NCBI GenBank assembly: GCA_940337035.1 | Contig: CALNHX010003531.1 | Location: 83,691-147,690, forward strand | Length of the DNA stretch: 64,000 bases | Direction of reading: 5' to 3' | DNA from: Agriotes lineatus | Taxonomy: Eukaryota > Arthropoda > Insecta > Coleoptera > Elateridae | Part shown: piece after piece, positions 33,531 through 44,439 of the stretch | How the letters are laid out: each line of letters opens with the position of its first letter | Position numbering within the stretch: the stretch's first letter is position 1 | Notes under the pieces: generated by a model | The model's input: only the letters and a program-made list of their open reading frames with translations | What the model was told of the DNA's origin: nothing | Database searches by the model: none | Program-made: the position numbers and the translations under genes

Positions 33531-35070
33531 TGGAGAAGATATCATATTTCTAATTCCCTCCTTCTGTATTTGAAGATTGATTAAATTGACTATCAGGAGC
33601 AAACTTTCCTTATTCAATATACTTCAGCTTTTATTCGGATCTCTTTCTTTGTATTGATACTATTTCGACTGCAAATATCGATAACTTAAGATGTTTCAGT
33701 GATGTTTAAGAAATTATGTTGGTTTTCGTTGAATACATAAAGTTTCTATCATTAGGAGATTTGGAAGATCGAATGTGCGAAGTACGAACGCAGTTTTTGA
33801 ACTAGTTAAAACGAAAAACATTATCAATAATGTTTATAAATGGTCATGGATATACTTTACCCTTTGAAGAGACCCTTATCTTTTGCTTATTTTTTACGCT
33901 TTCTTCCATGCTTGCCATCGTCTAGTTCACAAAATGCAATTGCCTTATTCTCTTGTAATGTTCATAATTTTTTTACCTAAAATTAGATATTAAACTGTGT
34001 TTGCATGCTTGCAGTCGATCTCTTGAAACCTTAAGAAATTATACTTAAAATATTGCGATAAAGTGGTTTGCGTTGTGATATACTACCTGGTACATTTCTC
34101 GCATGCGCCAATGAGAGAGTTCAAACGACAAATAACGTATTGCATCACCACCTACTTGAGGCGCTGCAGAACGATTCTAAAAAAAGCTAAATGCCAGCTA
34201 TTCTTCTGAAGGAATCTTTTGGTATCTTCAGACCAAAGTGTTTCCGACAAAAAGTAAGAACTTGGACGACGATTGCACACATCTATTGTGATCTACTTTA
34301 AATTGAATGTTAATGCAATTACTGCCACTGCATTATCATTTGCATCATCTATTGTAACCTGAGTTACGTTAATTTGTAATGGTGGCTGAGTTAGCGCTAC
34401 ACTAAACTAAAGGAACGTATAGAAGGTGGTTAAAATATGCTTGTAGAAGATGTTCCAGTCGATATCGGTGACTAATGTTATACTACACTAAGAACGACTT
34501 TATCCTACAATATCTGATTGATTTCGTCAGAAACCCAGAAGGCACTTTAATTAGTAGCACTAACGGGGTCAGTAGTCCACTAAAACTATCAAAAGATTAA
34601 AATATATATCTACCACTTCTACCTCAAAATTTAGTATTGTGCAGTGTGAACATTTTAGGAAGACGTGTCTCTTGTTTTAAGAAAATATTAGAAAAGTAGT
34701 AGATTGCACATAACCTCAATACACCTCAATCTCTCGCAGTGATGGTGGCCTGTAGATTCGCACAGTTCCACACAGTTACATTTATTCTTCCGTAATACGA
34801 TTCTATTTGAACAGTGTATCTAGTATCTAAAAAGAGAACATGTCATGTATGCAGAGCATTAACAAACCATTTGCAATCAGAACTGAATAATTTTTATTTG
34901 CAAAATAGTTGATGTTAATATCACAGTATTCGAAAATGTCATTGTTTAACAACATGCAACCAAATTCAACTAAGGATCTACAGGTTTAGTCTGAATATGT
35001 TACTAGAAGCTACCATAGGGGCCGAAGAAACTTCAGCCTCACTCATTGAAAGCATTTATGGCAGAAAGAA
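33531..35070. other. No recognised gene
   Basis: AT-rich and without long frames; I see no repeats or termini. Confidence 0.45.
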
Positions 35071-35071
35071 A

Positions 35072-35300
35072 TTAATCATACCAACGCTGTCGGCTTTTGA
35101 TTTAATAATCAAAGAGAATTTGCACTAATTACATAGAAAGGGGTTAAAGGCATCACGCAAATCTACAATTACGTTGACAGATTACCGAAATGAATGGAAG
35201 TCGAGCAAATTATGATTTTGACTAAACCCGGAAAAATACCGGCAAAGATAACGTCATATAGAGCAATTAGTATATTAGTAATCGTGTCAAAGCTATTTAA
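35072..35300 (+). pseudogene. Jockey-type reverse transcriptase fragment
   Basis: The frame reads SAFDLIIKENLH, stop, LHRKGVKGITQIYN, and after another stop ILTKPGKIPAKITSYRAISI. This matches the Jockey RT region just before motif A (GYDLITGxxLK...IPKPGKxxxxxxSYRPISLLP). There are two in-frame stops. It ends abruptly at about 35300; catalytic motifs are absent. It is the same type as the copy at 53.7-55.5 kb but in opposite orientation. Confidence 0.7.
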
Positions 35301-36742
35301 TGTTAATTCTAGCATGTAAGATCTAAAAGTGAAATTACAATAATGATTTAGTGTGAAGTGCAGGACTGTAGTGAACGTGTTGCATATTACTCTAGAGTTT
35401 CATACATAGACGAATTGGTCATAACTTAACCACAATACTTAAATAATTGGAACAAGAACTAAATTCCTTTAAGGAATATGGAGTTATACCTATGAACTCA
35501 AAATACTATACCATCTTAAATTACCTGCATGTTTAATATTTAGCACTTTCATTTTGTATAAATTGTGATGAAATGGGTCTATAAGCTCCACGTTTTGGGC
35601 CAATAAATGTTATGATTGCTCGGTTCCTACTATCTGGTGCCTATTAAATGTAATGACTACCTGTTTGTGAATTTTAAAGAAAAATTCAATAAATTAAATT
35701 GTGGCTGGTGAAAAGCAAAATGTGATTACACAAATAAATTGTTGTATGTCCCTTTTATATTTTATTCTAATCTGCAAAACTGATTTGGCTAACTACGAGG
35801 CAATAATGAAACTCAAATCTCATTTTATTCGTGAACTCGGTAGTTCGAATGCGCGGTTTTTGGTAGATCACAAAATTTTTGACTTGACAAGTGACACAAA
35901 ATGTCGCTAGTGGTGATAGCGTATTTGAATGTTTTAAAAGTGAAATTACTGTAAGAAACGCGTCAGGAAATTATTCAAATTTTCGCGCTTGCAACAATTT
36001 GCACTGTTTTGTTTTAGTGATGACGTAGGAACACCTCGCCTTGCTTGTTTCGTGACGTACAAGGGACGCCAAAACGTGAATTTGGTTTTGTTCGCTTGGG
36101 TTCTCAGCCGAATTAGAACAATCCACCGACGCTACTCGATTTTGGAAAAAACCGAAGCAAATGGGGCTTCGGGAAAACGCTAAGCCACTCCGGAAAGGTT
36201 TGAAATCGGATTTTAATACGTTTCCGACACTCTACACTTAAATTTACAGGCTTTATCGTACCTCGTTTGCAGACTTCTAAGCTGCCCGTTGTGAATGCTG
36301 CCAGGATCTGCTTCTGGCTACGGTCCCCTCGCTGCAGATGCTGTCCGTGACGTTCTTGCAGTCCTCCCCGACGCATTGCAGTGCAGGCCTCTGGCTTTGG
36401 ATTCTTACTTTTTCCGGGAACGATTATCGGAAACCCCAGCTGAACGGCAGCCGATGTCCTCGAAGAAGCGATTGGAGAGTTTTATATTTTAGTGCTGCGG
36501 AAACCTTCACAAACACTGTCACCTGTACTCTAAGATGAGCACAATACAAGGAAAAATTTTTTACTCGTAATATGCTCATTTAATGGAATAACAATGAGTT
36601 TAAAACTGGAGCACAAATCTAACAAACATCACGTAAAAATTAATTCAATTTTTCTCCTCGTTTTTTCAACAAAATAGCATCAGGTTGCTAGGTTACTATG
36701 ATTATCTTATGTTAAAGGAAATAAATTTTGGTAAAGAAAGGT
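35301..36742. other. No recognised gene; GC-richer block 36000-36500
   Basis: 35301-35990 is AT-rich. 36000-36500 is GC-richer with overlapping short ORFs on both strands (35989-36183, 36113-36376, 36295-36492), none with a known domain. Confidence 0.4.
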
Positions 36743-37362
36743 TGTTAGGTGTAATTTTACATTTAGGTGCAGTCAAGAATTGATATGTATGCTTTTTGCT
36801 TAAATACATTCAGATGTAGTTAGATTGACCTGTAGTTCCTAGGTGTATATTTGGTTGCATACTCACTTTTGCATTTTGGGATGATTTTGGAAAACCTTGA
36901 AAATTCTAGGGGATTATGATACAATTTTCAAAATACATTGTTAGTACGATTTCCGGCGGCCATTTTATGAGACTGATTTGGTAAGATTATTTCCTTTTGG
37001 GGCTGCATGTGATTTTGGGATACTTCACTTTTGTGGATTAAGTAATTTCCAAAAATTATCGGTGAATTTGGTGATCAGCCCTAGGAAATATTGAGTTATA
37101 TTGCTGAAATAAAGCCAGTTATATTGGGATGATTAGGTATTTCTGCAATCCACTTACACGGCCACCTGTAGGTTTTCTGGTTTGAACCGTCTCGAACCAG
37201 TGGCGCTTCCGGACAACCCCCCCCCCCCATTCCTGCTCAGGAACTAGCTTGGCAAACGTTTGCTACACGACTAGACAATTCCTGGACCACCCTGCTGTGA
37301 AGTATTTATGATTTTCTTTTTCTTTTACGTGCGAATAAATTGCCTTGAGTAGCAAATGTAAT
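36743..37362 (+). repeat. 5' LTR of the Gypsy-type element
   Basis: Starts TGTTAGGTGTAA and ends CAAATGTAAT. AATAAA is at 37334-37339, close to the end. It contains a run of 12 C near 37217, preserved in the other LTR. Confidence 0.88.
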
Positions 37363-37367
37363 AAATT

Positions 37368-37385
37368 TGGCGCCCAACGTGGGGC
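37368..37385 (+). promoter_or_regulatory. Primer-binding site, tRNA-Lys1,2 type
   Basis: TGGCGCCCAACGTGGGGC, five bases after the LTR. It is the classic tRNA-Lys1,2 site used by many Gypsy-type elements and some lentiviruses. Confidence 0.88.
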
Positions 37386-37673
37386 TTTTGGTTAAGTAGT
37401 TTGGCATTTAGTGCAGTATAGAGTATTTGATTAGTATCGATTGGTTCCTTGTCGTATCGGTAATTATCGAATTATAGCCATTTTGTTGCATATCTTGAGG
37501 AATTTTGTTAGAATTTAGGAATGTGTGTTTAGATTAGTGACATTTTTGGACATATTAGTAGGTATTAGTATTATTAGTACTGAAGGGCTATTTTTGTTTT
37601 TCTTTTGTGCTTTGATTAGTAAGGTTTAGTATTTTTAGTATAGGTATAGGATTGTTTAGTTACGACAATTACC
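37386..37673 (+). other. 5' untranslated leader of the Gypsy-type element
   Basis: T-rich leader between the primer-binding site and the gag ATG; no upstream ATG-initiated frame of note. Confidence 0.6.
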
Positions 37674-39326
37674 ATGGATGTTGGAAGATTATTGGCGGAC
37701 GAGCTAACGTATGAATTGCTAATTCGTGGATGTCCAGTGGGTTCAAACGTAACCGAGAAGAGATCAATTTTGCGAGACGCTATGCATAGACAGCAGTTAG
37801 GAACGCTAGACGTGCCAACAGGAATTTATTTCGAGCCTGATGAAGAACTGAAGATTTGTGCTACAAAACTTCACGAACTGCAAGAGGTATTAAAACATTT
37901 TGATGTCCATAACAAAGATAATGAAGTACAACGCATTAAGGCAAGAATGTATCATGTTTTAGGTCGCTTACGTCGAATTAATGCCGAAAACAACATGCAA
38001 CAACAGCATCAGCAAACACTGTCTACCCAATTAGGTCAGTTATCTATAGCTATCGATCAAGCTTATTTAGGTTACCACGAACAAACTATACATGAGCGAG
38101 CAACAGTTCAGTTTCAACAACAATCTATTCTAGATGAGCCCAATTTACTACTTCCATTCACCACATCCTTGGCGATTACAGGTGCAGAAGAAAATGCAAC
38201 TGCCATCGGGCAACTCATTGATCATGAGATGTCGATATTCCCAACACAATTTGAACCATCGAAACGTCGAGTGAGCTTCCATGAGTCAACACCAGAGCGT
38301 AATGCTGAAGTTTCCCATCACGACAGCAACTTACAGCAAAAACTGAAGTCCATGGAACTGAGCGAGATTGTAAGACCTACAACAAGCTTAGATAGACAAG
38401 CTGGAAATTTACACATACCTACCACTGAAAGTCGGAGATGCTCAGAGTGTTCTCGACCTGTGTACAGCAACTTTATTCCAATCAGCAAGTGGAACATTCA
38501 TTATGATGGTGAATCGTCCAGTTTAACAAGCTTCTTAGTGCGTGTAGAAGAGCTAAGAGAAGCACGTGGAATTTCAAAAGCTCAATTGCTTCAGTCAGCA
38601 GTAGAAATTTTCACTGGAGACGCACTGATATGGTACCGAGCAGTGCAGCATACTAGCATCGATTGGGACGACTTGATTAGCAAGTTGAAAGCAAACTTTC
38701 TCCCTCACGATTACGAGATCCGTCTTTGGGACGAAATTCGAAGCCGCACACAACACCCATCCGAAAAAGTGGTCGTTTATATAGCAACCATGGTCAACTT
38801 ATTCAGCAGGCTGCCTCAACTTCCATCTGAAACTACAAGATTGGCAACAATTAAGAAGAACTTACAGCCGTATTATGCTATGCAATTAGCATTATACCCG
38901 GTTTATACTATCACCGAACTTACTCAAACTTGTATGGCTTTAGAAGATGCCAAAATAGCTTCGACTAATTTTAAAGCACCTCCTACGCCTAACTCATACT
39001 TACTTGAACCAGAGTTAGCTTACTGCAAGCGTGCTGGAAAGCCACCGATTTGTGCAGTCGAAGAAAAGCCTCTGATTGACTTCAGCGAAATGGAGCTTCC
39101 AACAAACACTTCCCAGAACCACCTAGCCAGAGAGAAGACTAGTAATAAAATTACAGAAGCCCCAACTGCTATTGCATCACTTACTTGTTGGAATTGTCTC
39201 AAGTCAGGACATCGAGCCATGCAGTGTACTGCTCCTAAACAGATGTACTGTTATGGATGCGGGCAACTAGGAGTAACCAGCCGCACTTGTAAGAATTGCT
39301 CGGGAAACGAGCGAGGAGCACGGTAG
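37674..39326 (+). CDS. Gag polyprotein of the Gypsy-type element
   Basis: 550 residues, uninterrupted, with ATG in good context (ACCATGG). Gag assembles the particle and packages RNA. The N-terminal third is helical and charged, with Gln-rich stretches near residues 105-115. The middle (about residues 265-440) is the capsid-like retrotransposon Gag domain, with the family pattern WNIHYDG...FLVRVEEL...GDALIWYRAV...LKANFLPHDY. Two zinc knuckles end it: C505-C518 (CWNCLKSGHRAMQC) and C526-C539, where the expected His is Val (CYGCGQLGVTSRTC), so the second knuckle is probably defective. The stop at 39324 overlaps the pol frame, and a frameshift signal lies just before it. Confidence 0.88.
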   Translation: MDVGRLLADELTYELLIRGCPVGSNVTEKRSILRDAMHRQQLGTLDVPTGIYFEPDEELKICATKLHELQEVLKHFDVHNKDNEVQRIKARMYHVLGRLRRINAENNMQQQHQQTLSTQLGQLSIAIDQAYLGYHEQTIHERATVQFQQQSILDEPNLLLPFTTSLAITGAEENATAIGQLIDHEMSIFPTQFEPSKRRVSFHESTPERNAEVSHHDSNLQQKLKSMELSEIVRPTTSLDRQAGNLHIPTTESRRCSECSRPVYSNFIPISKWNIHYDGESSSLTSFLVRVEELREARGISKAQLLQSAVEIFTGDALIWYRAVQHTSIDWDDLISKLKANFLPHDYEIRLWDEIRSRTQHPSEKVVVYIATMVNLFSRLPQLPSETTRLATIKKNLQPYYAMQLALYPVYTITELTQTCMALEDAKIASTNFKAPPTPNSYLLEPELAYCKRAGKPPICAVEEKPLIDFSEMELPTNTSQNHLAREKTSNKITEAPTAIASLTCWNCLKSGHRAMQCTAPKQMYCYGCGQLGVTSRTCKNCSGNERGAR

Positions 39327-40684
39327 TTGACCGGACCCGGTGCTCTAAAACAAGGAAGAAGCCGGTCAATAATTTCAAGCAATTTTTGCCGTCAAAGCCT
39401 GTTTCCAGATCGAATTATGCGGTGTTAACTATCGAAGAACCAGCACCTATTCGAGATCATTGGTATCGGAATCTGAGAACAAAAATTATGTCAAAACCAT
39501 TGCAATTTCCACAGTGGCGAGTCGAAGATAATAAAATCTATAAATATCTCAAGTGTACCTACCCGCGATTGAGAGACAATAACGAAACATGGAAAGAAGT
39601 TGTGCAGAAAGAAAAACGCCAGGAACTCATCCATGAACATCATGACACATTAACAGCATGTCATGCAGGCATTTTCAAAACCTACGAACGCCTGAAGAAT
39701 CGCTTCTATTGGCCGAAAATGCGATCCGATGTAGCCAATTACATTCGAAGGTGTAAGATCTGCGCTGCCATGAAACCTGAACAGAATCGTCCAGCTGGTC
39801 TTATGGGACAGCGTCCGAATGTCACAAAACCTTGGCAGATGATTTCAGTGGATATTTGTGGTCCCTTACCTAGATCATCCAGAGGCTACAGTTACATTTT
39901 AGTTATTTCAGACCAACTTACCAAGTTTGTGCTACTGTTTCCACTCCGTCAAGCTACAGCTGCCGCTGTAACCAGATTAGTTGAGGAAAATGTTTTTCTA
40001 TTCTTTGGATGTCCTCAGTACTTAGTATGTGATAATGGTGTGCAGTTTCGTTCACGAGAATTTATGCAGTTATGTGACAGCTACTATGTGAAAATTATTT
40101 TCACTCCTGCGTATCATCCTCAAGCTAACTTCGTAGAAAGAGTTAATCGTGTCATCAAAACTATGTTGGCTTCATATGTTGCAGATAACCACAAGAAATG
40201 GGAACAACTTTTGCCTAAAGTGGGCTGCGCGATCAGGAGCTCGGTTCATGAAGTCACTAAAGTGACTCCATTCTTTGCCAACTTTGCCCGTGAACATGTT
40301 CCTAGGGGTGATTATTTTAAATCAGGTGTAAAGGCTGAAACAGATAAATGTGAGACATCTGATAAACTTAAAGAGTTAGACAAGCTACATCAAGATATAC
40401 ATAAGAGACTTTTGAATGCTCATGCCAGATCTAAACAAAGATATGACCTACGACGCAGAGAAGTGACATATAATGTGGGCGACAGAGTTTACCGACGCAA
40501 TTTTGTGTTGTCCGACGCCACCAAACACTTCACCGCAAAGCTCGCTCCAAAATTTATTGGGCCTTTGATTGTACGAAGGAAATTATCACCTGTTACGTAC
40601 GAGCTTCAAAATGAAGATGGGACATTTCGCGGCACATGCCATGTCAAAGACATAAAGCAACACCCGCCGGATGAAGAAAATTAG
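39293..40684 (+). CDS. Integrase portion of Pol (protease, RT, RNase H deleted)
   Basis: A single open frame with no ATG at its start, to be entered from gag by -1 frameshifting. About 50 residues of gag/pol-proximal sequence are followed directly by the pre-integrase linker. Counting from the TTG at 39296: zinc-binding H116, H123, C153, C156; catalytic D186 (SVDICGP), D246 (VCDNGVQF), E281 (NFVERVNR), so the DDE triad is intact. The C-terminus holds a GPF-type module (KFIGPLIVRRK) and no chromodomain. Protease, RT and RNase H are absent, presumably by one deletion that kept the frame. Integrase chemistry could be preserved. Confidence 0.85.
   Translation, partial: ELLGKRARSTVVDRTRCSKTRKKPVNNFKQFLPSKPVSRSNYAVLTIEEPAPIRDHWYRNLRTKIMSKPLQFPQWRVEDNKIYKYLKCTYPRLRDNNETWKEVVQKEKRQELIHEHHDTLTACHAGIFKTYERLKNRFYWPKMRSDVANYIRRCKICAAMKPEQNRPAGLMGQRPNVTKPWQMISVDICGPLPRSSRGYSYILVISDQLTKFVLLFPLRQATAAAVTRLVEENVFLFFGCPQYLVCDNGVQFRSREFMQLCDSYYVKIIFTPAYHPQANFVERVNRVIKTMLASYVADNHKKWEQLLPKVGCAIRSSVHEVTKVTPFFANFAREHVPRGDYFKSGVKAETDKCETSDKLKELDKLHQDIHKRLLNAHARSKQRYDLRRREVTYNVGDRVYRRNFVLSDATKHFTAKLAPKFIGPLIVRRKLSPVTYELQNEDGTFRGTCHVKDIKQHPPDEEN
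39302..39345 (+). promoter_or_regulatory. Programmed -1 frameshift signal at gag/pol
   Basis: The slippery heptamer GGGAAAC (39302-39308) sits in the gag frame exactly as G GGA AAC. After a 7-nt spacer, GAGCAC (39316-39321) can pair with GTGCTC (39340-39345). Two further G-C pairs lie inside the stem and a G-U pair outside. The pol frame is -1 relative to gag and is open from 39293, so the heptamer lies within the 34-nt overlap. Every component of a retroviral-type -1 signal is present with standard spacing; its use is inferred. Confidence 0.75.
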
Positions 40685-42138
40685 ATTCTGTTGGACTGTC
40701 GTAACGAAGACAAACTTAGCATTAGGACTTTGCATTCGAGTTTGGCATTAGGATTTTGAATGTTAGGTTAGGCTTTAGGGACCAAGGGTTTTTGTTGAGC
40801 CCTTGGGTGGTTGGTTGGGCTTGAAGGGAGGACTCTTTGTTGGGGAACCTCATCATCTCGTTCTTTCCCCCCTTTTTCTTGTAAAGTCTTGATTGGTTGG
40901 TTGGGCTTGAAGGGAGGACTCTCTGTTGGGGAACTTTATTATCTCGTTCTTTCCCCCTCCTTGTTGGACAGTGACGTTCCATAATACAGGAGTGAGACAT
41001 TTTTGCAGTCTCATTTCCGGTGTTCCGCCATCTGGTCACTGTGGATGGTGTTTCAGTGTGTAGTCGATCCTGGGCTGCACACTTTCCTCGACTAGTAGGG
41101 TGTAGGGTTTTTATTTTTGTCTTCATGGAGTGTAGTTGCCTATGATCGCGGTGTATTATACGGAGTCCCGCGCCTGGTACCTATATTCTGTGATGACTTC
41201 AAACTTTTTCGGCTTTTTCCCACTTAGAAATTTTCAGTTAGCTTTTTTTTATACCACCCTACGTTGACTGACTGACGTGATATCGGACTTATCCTTTCTC
41301 ATCCTTCTTCTGTTTGTCCCCTATTTTCTTTCCTGGAGCTTTTGATCCCATTCCCCTTTCCTGCTATTATTTATTTTTGGTTTTTCTTCTTCTTGTTAAA
41401 CAGTTTTTCCGGTGGACGTTGTCTTGAATTGGGCTTGGACCAGTTCATCCAACGGCGCCCCTTTTCCACCCAGCAGCGACGGATGTTCTGATGTCCTTTT
41501 CGGAGCGGCATTCATTGTGAGAGCTGTTTATCCCTTCCTTCTGTTCCTTGGTTTTCTTTTGTTCTTTTTATTTGTGTGGGTTCGAGCTTAGATTGCTGGA
41601 ATTTATTTTGGATACCCCTTTGAGATTTTGAATGTATAGCTGATGTTGTCGTGTTGCCTTCAGCTGTAGGTTTTGCGTTTGGTTTTGTTGCGGTATCCTT
41701 TCGCGTATGCGGATTTTTTTTTGTTTCACAAGCGAATCTCGTCCCTACATTACGTTATTTTTTTTTTGGGGCGTGTTTGGTGATTGAGGACGGTTTCTTT
41801 TGCGCTTCTGTAGTGTCGACTTTTGTTGGATTTATGGAGCCCGACTCTTTCGCTAAGCCACGGTCCTTTTCGAAACTCAATCTTTTGCATCCCTTTGTAA
41901 TTTTCCTTTTTGTTTTTCCTTTCACCTTCTATTTTGCGATTCTTTTATGCTGCTCATCCTTTTCTAAATTATTTTGTACTGCCTTAGTTGTACGTGGTGA
42001 CCACATTTCTTTTGTGTTTCGGGTTTGTTGAAGATCATCGTGATAGCTGTAAAGTTCTAAGCTTCATTATGGTGCAGGCATAAGTTCTACGTCGGTAAAT
42101 TTGATAAATTTACCTATCTTTGGTTGGGGAGGAATATC
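40685..42138 (+). other. 3' non-coding region of the Gypsy-type element
   Basis: Pyrimidine-rich, with no envelope-like frame. The ORF at 41651-42031 is Phe-rich because the sequence is T-rich. A purine-rich stretch (GGTTGGGGAGGAATATC) precedes the 3' LTR and is the likely polypurine tract. Confidence 0.6.
40811..40975. repeat. 85-bp tandem duplication in the Gypsy 3' region
   Basis: The segment GGTTGGGCTTGAAGGGAGGA recurs at an 85-bp spacing, followed in both copies by TTCTTTCCCCC. The copies differ at a few bases. Confidence 0.8.
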
Positions 42139-42758
42139 TGTTACGTGTAATTTTACATTTAGGTGCAGTCAAGAATTGATATGTATGATTTTTGCTTAAA
42201 TACATTCAGATGTAGTTAGATTGACCTGTAGTTCCTAGGTGTAGATTTGGTTGCATACTCACTTTTGCATTTTTGGATGATTTTGGAAAACCTTGAAAAT
42301 TCTAGGGGAGTATGATACAATTTTCAAAATACATTGTTAGTACGATTTCCGGCGGCCATTTTATGAGACTGATTTGGTGAGATTATTTCCTTTTGGGGCT
42401 GCATGTGATTTTGGGATACTTCACTTTTGTGGATTAAGTAATTTCCAAAAATTATCGGTGAATTTGGTGATCAGCCCTAGAAAATATTGAGTTATATTGC
42501 TGAAATAAAGCCAGTTATATTGGGATGATTAGGTATTTCTGCAATCCACTTACACGGCCACCTGTAGGTTTTCTGGTTTGGACCGTCTCGAACCAGTGGC
42601 GCTTCCGGACAACCCCCCCCCCCCATTCCTGCTCAGGAACTAGCTTGGCAAACGTTTGCTACACGACTAGACAATTCCTGGACCACCCTGTTGTGAAGTA
42701 TTTATGATTTTCTTTTTCTTTTACGTGCGAATAAATTCCCTTGTGTAGCAAATGTAAT
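42139..42758 (+). repeat. 3' LTR of the Gypsy-type element
   Basis: Starts TGTTACGTGTAA. Same length as the 5' LTR, with about 11 substitutions and no length difference. Confidence 0.88.
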
Positions 42759-42763
42759 AAGGT

Positions 42764-44380
42764 TACAAATGGAAGTAAATTTGAGTACTTAAATTATATT
42801 TACACTTTTCTTAAAACTGAATTATTGTCTTAAATCTTATAAGTAAATCGTTCGGTGTCGCTGCGCACACAAAGGTTTTTTTGTCATTGCTCTGCTATGC
42901 ACTATTACACTTTTTTTAAATGCACTGAATTTTGTATTCACCATGTTCGCGTCATTATCTTTTCTCTTCTCTTGCCTTCTAGAATTGCTCTTTTGCAGTA
43001 TTTCAATTATATTATCCCTCTTAATTTACCTTTCTGCTTTGCTTACTAATTTCACTATCTTTTGCTTTTGACTTAACAAACTACGCTACTTTTTTCATGC
43101 AGCTAACAGCCTTTTCTGTCAAATATATTTTATAAATTAGTCTGGCTTTACATGTGCACAAACCTTATTCGAATTATATTAATTTAGTCACAAGCCAATC
43201 TAAACCCTTTGAAATTTGCTTTGCTTTTGCGTCCCTTTCTCCAACTAATTTAATCTTTCTCGCATCTCATTAGCAATGCATTTACTGTTTTACTTTAGTT
43301 TTAAAATTTGCAATTAAAGTAAACATCCCAACTCTGTGCTTATTCAATCGGTCAATTATCTTGCACTGCAAACAGAGCCAAGTCGTGGGCCTCATACAAT
43401 CTCATGATGTTTAATATTTAGCTCTTTCAATTTGTATAAATTTCAGTGTACCGCAAACAGTAGATATTATTCCTAGAAAATATTGCTTTGTCCAAGCTAC
43501 CTAACACGCCTTTTTTATTAGTTTCGTTCAAAATCTTGCTGAAAACTTTTTATTTATAAATTTTTATGTAAAATTTACTATAATAAGTACTAGATATATA
43601 CATCAAGAAATTTATATCAGGAATTAATCTAGTTTTTCATTATGCAGAGATTGTGGCCGCTGCAGCCGAAGCCACAACGAAATACTCCGGTTTCACTTAG
43701 TTAAGGTTAGATTAAGTGATTTCCGCGCCGCCTGTAATACGAAAACAAGGTGCAGCGGTAGAGGTTAGACAAAAAAATATGCATATATTAAGTAGAAGGA
43801 GTGAGATATACTTTTACAGTATCTTACATCAATACTAATCCTTTCAGTATTATATACAACTTAGCAAATATTATTTAGAGGGCACCTAATCATTATTATT
43901 AGTAGTTCTATAGTGTGGTTTCCCAAGTACTCTTCAGGTTATAATAATAACACACTGAATCGAACACTGTCTGTGTTAATAAATGTTTTTAAATCTTCTT
44001 ACCGCATCTTAGAAACGCAAATAAAGGTACAAGTAATGCAAAATCGTATTTAGTAAATGGAACTAAAAAAAGATATAGTAAATAAAGCATGTTACATATG
44101 AATTTTAAATAATACTTCCTCTTCTTCTCTGGATGTGATCTTGTGCAGGATGTGGTGACACCTTCAGTGACGAATGACCTCTTTCCAGGATCTCTACGTT
44201 GAGGCAGTGGTTCTGATTCATGTAGACTCCTATTAATAAGTTGTTTGACCTGCTCTAACGATCTGGTTGACCGTTCTCCACGGAGGCCTTTTCTTCTTTT
44301 GCCATCTGTGATTAACTGTTCCATTGTCCCTGTTCTTCATGCCATGTGTCCAAAGTACACTCGTTAAGTACATGATATTT
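42764..44380. other. AT-rich, no recognised gene
   Basis: Nothing is recognised except a GC-richer patch at 43650-43760. The minus-strand ORF at 43989-44324 lacks recognisable features. Confidence 0.4.
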
Positions 44381-44439
44381 ATTGACTTGAATTTTGTTTA
44401 ATATTGATTAGGCTCTACGATCCATGCCCCACGTCAAAT

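Larger units (their letters stand above)
36743..42758 (+). mobile_element. Ty3/Gypsy-type LTR retrotransposon with protease-RT-RNase H deletion
   Basis: A 6016-bp element: 620-bp LTRs at 36743-37362 and 42139-42758, tRNA-Lys primer-binding site, gag, -1 frameshift signal, integrase, and a 1.45-kb 3' region before the second LTR. The flanks carry the duplication AAGGT (36738-36742 and 42759-42763), or AGGT if the LTR is taken one base longer. I count about 11 differences between the LTRs, near 98% identity. Protease, RT and RNase H are missing: the pol frame passes from the gag/pol overlap to the linker before integrase within about 50 codons. The copy cannot reverse-transcribe itself. Confidence 0.9.

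Noticed and set aside
40722..41126. Minus-strand ORF of 134 residues in the Gypsy 3' region
   Set aside because: It lies over an 85-bp tandem duplication, and repeated peptide segments reflect that duplication; no family.
41651..42031. Possible envelope-like ORF before the 3' LTR
   Set aside because: Hydrophobicity comes from the T-rich sequence; no signal peptide, cleavage site or cysteine pattern of an envelope protein.
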